Source: an uncultured Sutterella sp. (GTDB lineage Bacteria; Pseudomonadota; Gammaproteobacteria; Burkholderiales; Burkholderiaceae_F). From it: a stretch of 10,308 nucleotides of DNA. Under the pieces are notes generated by a model. The model had not been told where the DNA came from. It was given only the letters and a program-made list of their open reading frames with translations, and made no database searches. A program made the translations under genes and the position numbers. The stretch covers positions 1 through 10,308 of the forward strand of contig CAAGAT010000082.1 of the NCBI GenBank assembly GCA_900767875.1. The letters run 5' to 3'. Of the stretch, positions 6,508-10,308 are shown one piece after another (positions within the stretch are counted from its first letter, which is position 1; each line of letters begins with the position of its first letter).

Positions 6508-6524
6508 CTGCTATTATGTTGAGT
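6497..6524. repeat. Abutted inverted repeat, 11 bp with 6-base spacer
   Basis: ACTCAACATAA (6497-6507), ctgcta, TTATGTTGAGT (6514-6524). This is a perfect inverted repeat, arranged like the right end of one element abutting the left end of another. Confidence 0.8.
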
Positions 6525-6609
6525 CTGATTTTTGGGTATTTTGAGCGATTTGGGCGGCTTACGGCGCCTTGACCGACTCGCCGCCCGTTTGGGTTTGAGT
6601 TGACGCCGC

Positions 6610-7841
6610 TCATGGCCGCCGCGAATGGTTGTTGGGCGCATTGGTCACGCCCGCGCCATCGGCCCCAAGGAACATGAACACCGACGGCACCTTGACCGTG
6701 TAAAACGAAAAGTCTTCGCTCGCGCCCGGGGTTCCAGTCCGAGATCTTCGCGTCGACCCCGTAGTCCTTCAGAGCCTCAACGGTCTGCTGTGTCAGTTTC
6801 GGATCGTTGACCGTCACCGGATAAATTTCGATGAGCCGGATCTTGGCCACGGCGCCCGCGGCCTTGGCCGTACCGTCGGCCACTTCGGCAATGCGCTCGA
6901 GCAGCTTGGTGCGGATGGCGGCGCTGTTGGCGCGGATGCTGCCGATCATGGAGGCAGAGCCCGCCATCACGTTACCCATCTGCCCTGCCGTCAGCTTGCC
7001 GACGGTGATCACGCCCATGCCTTGCGTCAGACTGACGTTGCGCGCGACGATCTGCTGCAGGGCCACCACGGTCTGGGCGGCCGTGAGCGTGGCGTCGACC
7101 CCGGTCCAGGGCATGGCGGCCTTCAATGTCGATTTGGAAAGTGTCGGCGGAATTAAGAGCCGTGCCTTGCGCGATGTGAATCGCGTCGACCTTGGCGCGA
7201 GCCCTCACATGAATGCCGAACATTCGTTTGATATCAAAGGTTTGATTGAGGCCCCCCTCGGCAAGGGCCTTGGTAGCGGAGAGTTTCATCTTGCCGGCCG
7301 TGAAGGGATTGTCGATGGAGTCCCCCTCTTCGGCTGGTTGAAACACGAACACCACCGTGCGGGGGACTTGCATTTTGTGCGCGGCGAGGATCCGGGGGGC
7401 CGACAGGAGCATGGCCGTGTGCATGTCGTGGCCGCACATGTGCGAGACGTCCACGGTCTTACCCCACATTTGACCCTTGGCCCTGCTGGAAAAGGGCAGT
7501 CCCGTGTTTTCCTTGATGAGCAGCGCATCGATGTCGGCCCGCAGGCCCACCGCGTCGCCCTTTTGGGGATTCAAAACACCGATAACCGCGGTTTTGGCTT
7601 CGCCAAAGCCCGTGTGCACCTCGTCAATCCCGTATTCCTTGAGTTTGGCGGCAATGTAGGCCTGGGTTTTGTTTTCCCGGTTGCCGAGCTCGGGCGCTTC
7701 GTGCAGATGGCGGCGCATTGAAACGGTGTTGCCGTTTTCGGAGACGACGGCCCCATCGACTCAGGCGGGCGCGACCCGGAGGTTGGCGCTCAAAACGGCC
7801 GCGGCGGCGGTCAGCAAACGCAAACTCAAAACACGGGACAT
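6610..7841 (-). pseudogene. Broken M20-family amidohydrolase (aminoacylase/hippurate hydrolase-like)
   Basis: The conceptual protein reads in three pieces. The ATG at 7841 (AGAGAGAG upstream) opens a signal-peptide-like 26-aa segment ending VAPA, then an in-frame TGA (7761-7763). The same frame continues with RRHLHEAPELG (zinc-dependent N-acyl-amino-acid hydrolase start), LRADIDALL, HMCGHDMH and FQPAEEGD: the Asp, Cys/His and Glu-Glu of the M20 di-metal site. Near 7117-7124 the frame shifts, and the usual GxGGH before AAMPW is missing, consistent with a short deletion. The second piece (AAMPWTGVDATL onward) runs to NPG near 6731, where an extra C in a C-run shifts the frame again. Correcting it gives ASEDFSFYTVKVPSVFMFLG and TNAPNNHS, the final conserved block. 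The C-terminus is lost after NNHS (stop at 6610-6612). An intact enzyme would be exported or periplasmic and deacylate N-acyl amino acids. With four lesions it cannot make an active enzyme. Confidence 0.9.
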
Positions 7842-8007
7842 GGAAGACTCTCTCTAATATATGTATAAGCGGCCGACGTCGGGCCGCGGATTGAATTGCA
7901 GTTCAACTGTGCGCGTTAACCCCAATAGCCTCGAACACCCACCGCAAATAGGCATAAGCTCGGAAGCGTTTAAGTCGAATTTGCCCTCTCGACAAGGAGT
8001 TTGCGCC
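7842..8007. promoter_or_regulatory. Divergent intergenic region with palindromes
   Basis: This separates the M20 pseudogene (-) and the amidohydrolase (+). It contains GCGGCC-gacgtcg-GGCCGC (7869-7887, 6-bp arms, the core CCGACGTCGG fully palindromic) and CAGTT-c-AACTG (about 7899-7909). Either could be an operator controlling both genes. No clear -35/-10 pair is visible. A CTCTAATAT motif (7852-7860) resembles those at two gene ends elsewhere in the window. Confidence 0.35.
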
Positions 8008-9414
8008 ATGTTTGATTTGTTGCTCAAAAACGCCCGCGTCGTCGATCCCTTAAACGGCATCGATGCCGTGATGGACGTCGCCGTGGAAAACGGCCGGATC
8101 GCCGCCGTCGAGCGCAACTGCTCGGGCGCGGCCAAGGAAACGATTGATCTGACGGGCCTGGTGCTGCAGCCCGGGATCATCGACAGCCACGTGCACTTGG
8201 GCGAAATGTGGGGCTCGCCCTTCGGGCCTCGGATGCTTGCGATGAACGGCGTGACCACGTGCCTGGACATGGCCGGGCCTCTGGAAAACATTCTCGACAA
8301 CGTGCCCAAGTACGGCGCGGGCATCAACATGGCGATCCTGCAGTTTGCCTCGCCGCCGTTCACGTTCAAGAACACCACACCGAGCAAGGCCGAGATGGAA
8401 ACGCTCATCGACACCTCGCTCGAGGAAGGCGCGCTGGGGGTCAAACTCTTGGGCGGCCACTATCCGCTCACGCCCGAGGTCTCTTCCCTTCTCATCAAGA
8501 CGGCCCTGGAGCGCCGCGCCTATGTGGCCTGGCACGCGGGCACCACGGCGCATGGCTCGAACATTGAAGGCATGATCGAGGCCGTCGAGATGGCCGACGG
8601 CTATCCGCTGCACCTGGCGCACATCAACGCTTACTGCCGCGGCGCGATCAAAAACGACCTGCAGGAAACGGGCATCGCCATTGAGCTCCTCAAAAAGAAC
8701 CCGAACATCTTCTGCGAGAGCTACATCTCGCCCAAGAACGGCACGCGCCTGACCTGCGGCCCGGACGGAAAGATTCAGTCCAAAGTGACGGGCAACTGCC
8801 TGCGGCACTTCGGCTTTTCGGAAGACCGCGACGGCGTGCGCGCGGCGCTGCTCTCGGGCAAGGCCTTTGTGGTCTACGACGCGGGCGGCTACTCTGACCT
8901 CGTCACGGGTGAAGAAGCCCTGCGGCGCTGGGAAGCGGCCGACAGCGATGTGGGCGGGAGCTTTAACATCAACCCGCCGCTGCCGCGCATCGCTCTGGCG
9001 CAGGCCAAACGGGACGATGGCTCGTTTGTGGTGGATGCCATTTCCACCGACGGCGGCTGCATTCCGCGCAACGTCATCCTCTCGCAGGGGCTCTCGCTCG
9101 TCAAGCTCGACGTCCTGACCCTGAGCGAATTCGCACAGAAGACGTCCCTCAATCCCGCACGGATGCTGCGCCTGACGACCAAAGGGCACTTGTCGGTCGG
9201 CGCCGACGCCGACATCACGGTCTACGATTTGGCCACCCAGACGCCTAAGGCCAGCTTTGTGGCGGGCCGCAAGGTGCTCTTTGACGGCCAGGTGTGCGCT
9301 TCGGGCGCCGCGGTGATCTGCACCGAGCGCGGCCAAAAGGCCATTGAGGCGCGCGGCATGAAGGCCATCGTGGTCGATCCGGGCAAGCAGATCGAGCGCA
9401 TCCGGGCGCTGTAG
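8008..9414 (+). CDS. Metal-dependent amidohydrolase (dihydroorotase/hydantoinase/D-aminoacylase-like)
   Basis: A 468-aa cytoplasmic amidohydrolase-superfamily enzyme. The N-terminal beta-sandwich part leads into the HxH metal motif DSHVHLGE (H61, H63). K146 (GALGVKLLGG) is placed where related enzymes have a carbamylated Lys. Further ligands are H176 (VAWHAGTT) and H203 (LHLAHINA), with the catalytic Asp D348 (STDGG). The C-terminus returns to the sandwich domain (VGADADITVYDL, 397-408), the standard family ending. Such enzymes hydrolyse C-N bonds in cyclic or linear amides (dihydroorotate, hydantoins, N-acyl-D-amino acids); which substrate applies here is not readable. The frame is open from 7861, but AAGGAG at about 7994-7999 fixes the start at ATG 8008. 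It is divergent from the dead M20 hydrolase gene and convergent with the HipA fragment. Confidence 0.92.
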   Translation: MFDLLLKNARVVDPLNGIDAVMDVAVENGRIAAVERNCSGAAKETIDLTGLVLQPGIIDSHVHLGEMWGSPFGPRMLAMNGVTTCLDMAGPLENILDNVPKYGAGINMAILQFASPPFTFKNTTPSKAEMETLIDTSLEEGALGVKLLGGHYPLTPEVSSLLIKTALERRAYVAWHAGTTAHGSNIEGMIEAVEMADGYPLHLAHINAYCRGAIKNDLQETGIAIELLKKNPNIFCESYISPKNGTRLTCGPDGKIQSKVTGNCLRHFGFSEDRDGVRAALLSGKAFVVYDAGGYSDLVTGEEALRRWEAADSDVGGSFNINPPLPRIALAQAKRDDGSFVVDAISTDGGCIPRNVILSQGLSLVKLDVLTLSEFAQKTSLNPARMLRLTTKGHLSVGADADITVYDLATQTPKASFVAGRKVLFDGQVCASGAAVICTERGQKAIEARGMKAIVVDPGKQIERIRAL

Positions 9415-9440
9415 GCACGAATCCGCCCCGAGGCTCCGGG

Positions 9441-10205
9441 TTACCGGATCGGGTTGAACGCCTGCGGCCGATCGATGCCGCAGGAGCGGGCGATCGACGG
9501 CCAGGCGGCCAGAGCCTCATCGACTTCCTCAAGCGCCTCGGCGGCCGCCTTCTTGGGCATCAGAGCCTCATCGGCGAGCTTTAAAAAGAGCCGGCGCTCG
9601 GGCGCTTTGCCGCATCCCAAAAGCGCGGTCATATGCTCAAAGCCGCCCGTCGCGGGTGTCAGATCGTAAGCGGGCGCAAGGCTCCATTTGCCGCTGCCGT
9701 CCATCAGATAACTGAAGTTCTTGGCGTGGTCGTCCCGATTGTCAATGACGAAGTTAAAGTAGGCACGCTTTAAAAGCTGGCCGAGTGCCGTGGCACCCGC
9801 CAGGCGCCGCGTGAGCTCCATGAGCGAGGCGTAGTCTAAGCACGGCTCATGAAAATCACAGTGCAACAGTCCCGCAACCGTCGCCATATGCAGCTTGCCC
9901 TTTGCCGTGCGGTCAAAGCGCTTGACACCGAACCACCCCGGCCCATGTTTGGAGGCAAAAAGATTCGTCTCGGGTATTTCGATGCCGGCGCGTTTGGCCA
10001 GCAAAGAAACGGCATACTCGATCAAACCACAGTCTTTCCCCTCCGAAGAGTTTCGGAACTTGATCAGCCAGGGATACGCCGCTTCCGTGGGCATACTTCC
10101 CCGCGAAAGTTTGGTGAGGTCATTTGAGACCAAACAAACGATCTTAGGCCGGGCGCCGCCGGAGAATCCGTTTAGGGAGAGTCTGTAAAAATATTTTGTG
10201 TCTCG
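9441..10205 (-). pseudogene. HipA-family kinase fragment lacking its N-terminal domain
   Basis: The frame contains the HipA kinase core but starts abruptly. Reading upstream of the TTG at 10133, the same frame gives LSLNGFSGGARPKIVCLV, so the ATP-loop GGARPK is preserved. It meets a stop at 10257-10259, leaving no room for the usual N-terminal subdomain of about 150 residues. Numbered from TTG 10133: IKF (K25) ATP-binding Lys, KRFDR (71-75), NRDDHAKN (132-139) with catalytic Asp134 and Asn139, and AYDL (155-158) with metal-binding Asp157. All catalytic positions are intact. No HipB partner is adjacent. It is too short for HipT of the three-gene HipBST systems (about 335 aa), so a 5' truncation is more likely than a natural short kinase. 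The stop codon (9441-9443) lies in a small hairpin TCCGG-gtta-CCGGA-like repeat (9435-9448). Confidence 0.7.
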
Positions 10206-10240
10206 TGGAATAATGCAAGGCCCTTCCGGCCTCCGACACC

Positions 10241-10308
10241 ATGACGCAAATGATTGTTAAGAAAAACCAAAAATCCCGCAAAGCCACCACCGAGCTTCCG
10301 CACCTGCC
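10241..10308 (+). CDS. Start of an unidentified gene running out of the window
   Basis: ATG at 10241 opens a frame of at least 22 codons that reaches the window end (MTQMIVKKNQKSRKATTELP, then HL). The residues are strongly basic. A 5-bp hairpin AGGCC-cttcc-GGCCT (10218-10232) lies just upstream, and a perfect AAAATATTTT palindrome (10188-10197) further up. No clear ribosome binding site is seen; ATG at 10250 is an alternative start. Function cannot be judged. Confidence 0.4.
   Translation, partial: MTQMIVKKNQKSRKATTELPHL

Larger units (their letters stand above)
5980..6609. other. Gene-free region with repeat relics
   Basis: About 630 bases without a convincing gene. It holds the repeat cluster described at 6077-6524 and a perfect 12-base palindrome CGCGTGCACGCG (6314-6325). 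Between 6525 and 6609 there may be a remnant of the original end of the M20 gene: in one minus-strand frame, TQTQTGGESVKAP then stop ends near 6560. The open frames on both strands (up to about 130 aa) have no recognisable protein features. Confidence 0.5.

Noticed and set aside
6073..6572. About 130-aa frames on both strands inside the repeat cluster
   Set aside because: They have random-looking composition without a transposase DDE or HTH signature, and one ends inside the terminal repeat.
8050..9336. 428-aa minus-strand open frame opposite the amidohydrolase
   Set aside because: Its composition is a shadow of the plus-strand codons; it has no recognisable domain, and the plus-strand gene has all catalytic motifs and a good ribosome binding site.
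1..10308. CRISPR array, rRNA or complete tRNA genes
   Set aside because: No regularly spaced repeats and no cloverleaf or rRNA signature were seen on either strand.

Overview
The window is about 10.3 kb of moderately GC-rich bacterial DNA with short AT-rich intergenic stretches. It looks like an anaerobic or microaerophilic Gram-negative bacterium: there is a complete [FeFe] hydrogenase, a lipoprotein with a type II signal peptide, and generic proteobacterial ribosome binding sites and terminators. A gut betaproteobacterium (Sutterellaceae-like) would fit the protein style, but this is a weak inference and no marker gene is present.

Layout, left to right. (1) 130-1923 (+) encodes a 597-aa monomeric [FeFe] hydrogenase with all cluster ligands intact. 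It converges on a dCMP-deaminase-like gene (2016-2432, -), with a shared hairpin between the two. (2) 2501-4089 (-) is a two-gene hipBA-type toxin-antitoxin operon. Its HipA-like protein is full length, but the residues a HipA kinase needs are substituted at every motif I could check. (3) 4090-4676 has no gene; it contains consecutive helices in an H-type pseudoknot arrangement and a possible sigma-54-type promoter. (4) 4677-5264 (+) is an outer-membrane lipoprotein and 5419-5889 (+) a small single-pass membrane protein, each followed by a rho-independent terminator. (5) 5980-6610 is another gene-free stretch carrying four copies of a TTATGTTGAGT-like repeat in both orientations, probably the relic of an insertion sequence or MITE. 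It abuts (6) 6610-7841 (-), a multiply broken M20-family amidohydrolase/peptidase pseudogene. (7) 8008-9414 (+) is an intact metal-dependent amidohydrolase, divergent from that pseudogene. (8) 9441 to about 10205 (-) is a second HipA-family gene lacking its N-terminal domain but with an intact kinase active site. It is divergent from (9) a gene starting at 10241 (+) that runs out of the window.

Functionally the genes are a patchwork, not one pathway: hydrogen metabolism, nucleotide metabolism, a toxin-antitoxin module, envelope proteins and amide hydrolysis. The right half shows active gene erosion. The most interesting items are the HipA-like protein with a degraded active site next to an intact HipB (the second HipA in the window is a built-in comparison), the pseudoknot-capable segment at 4329-4456, and the repeat cluster beside the broken M20 gene.
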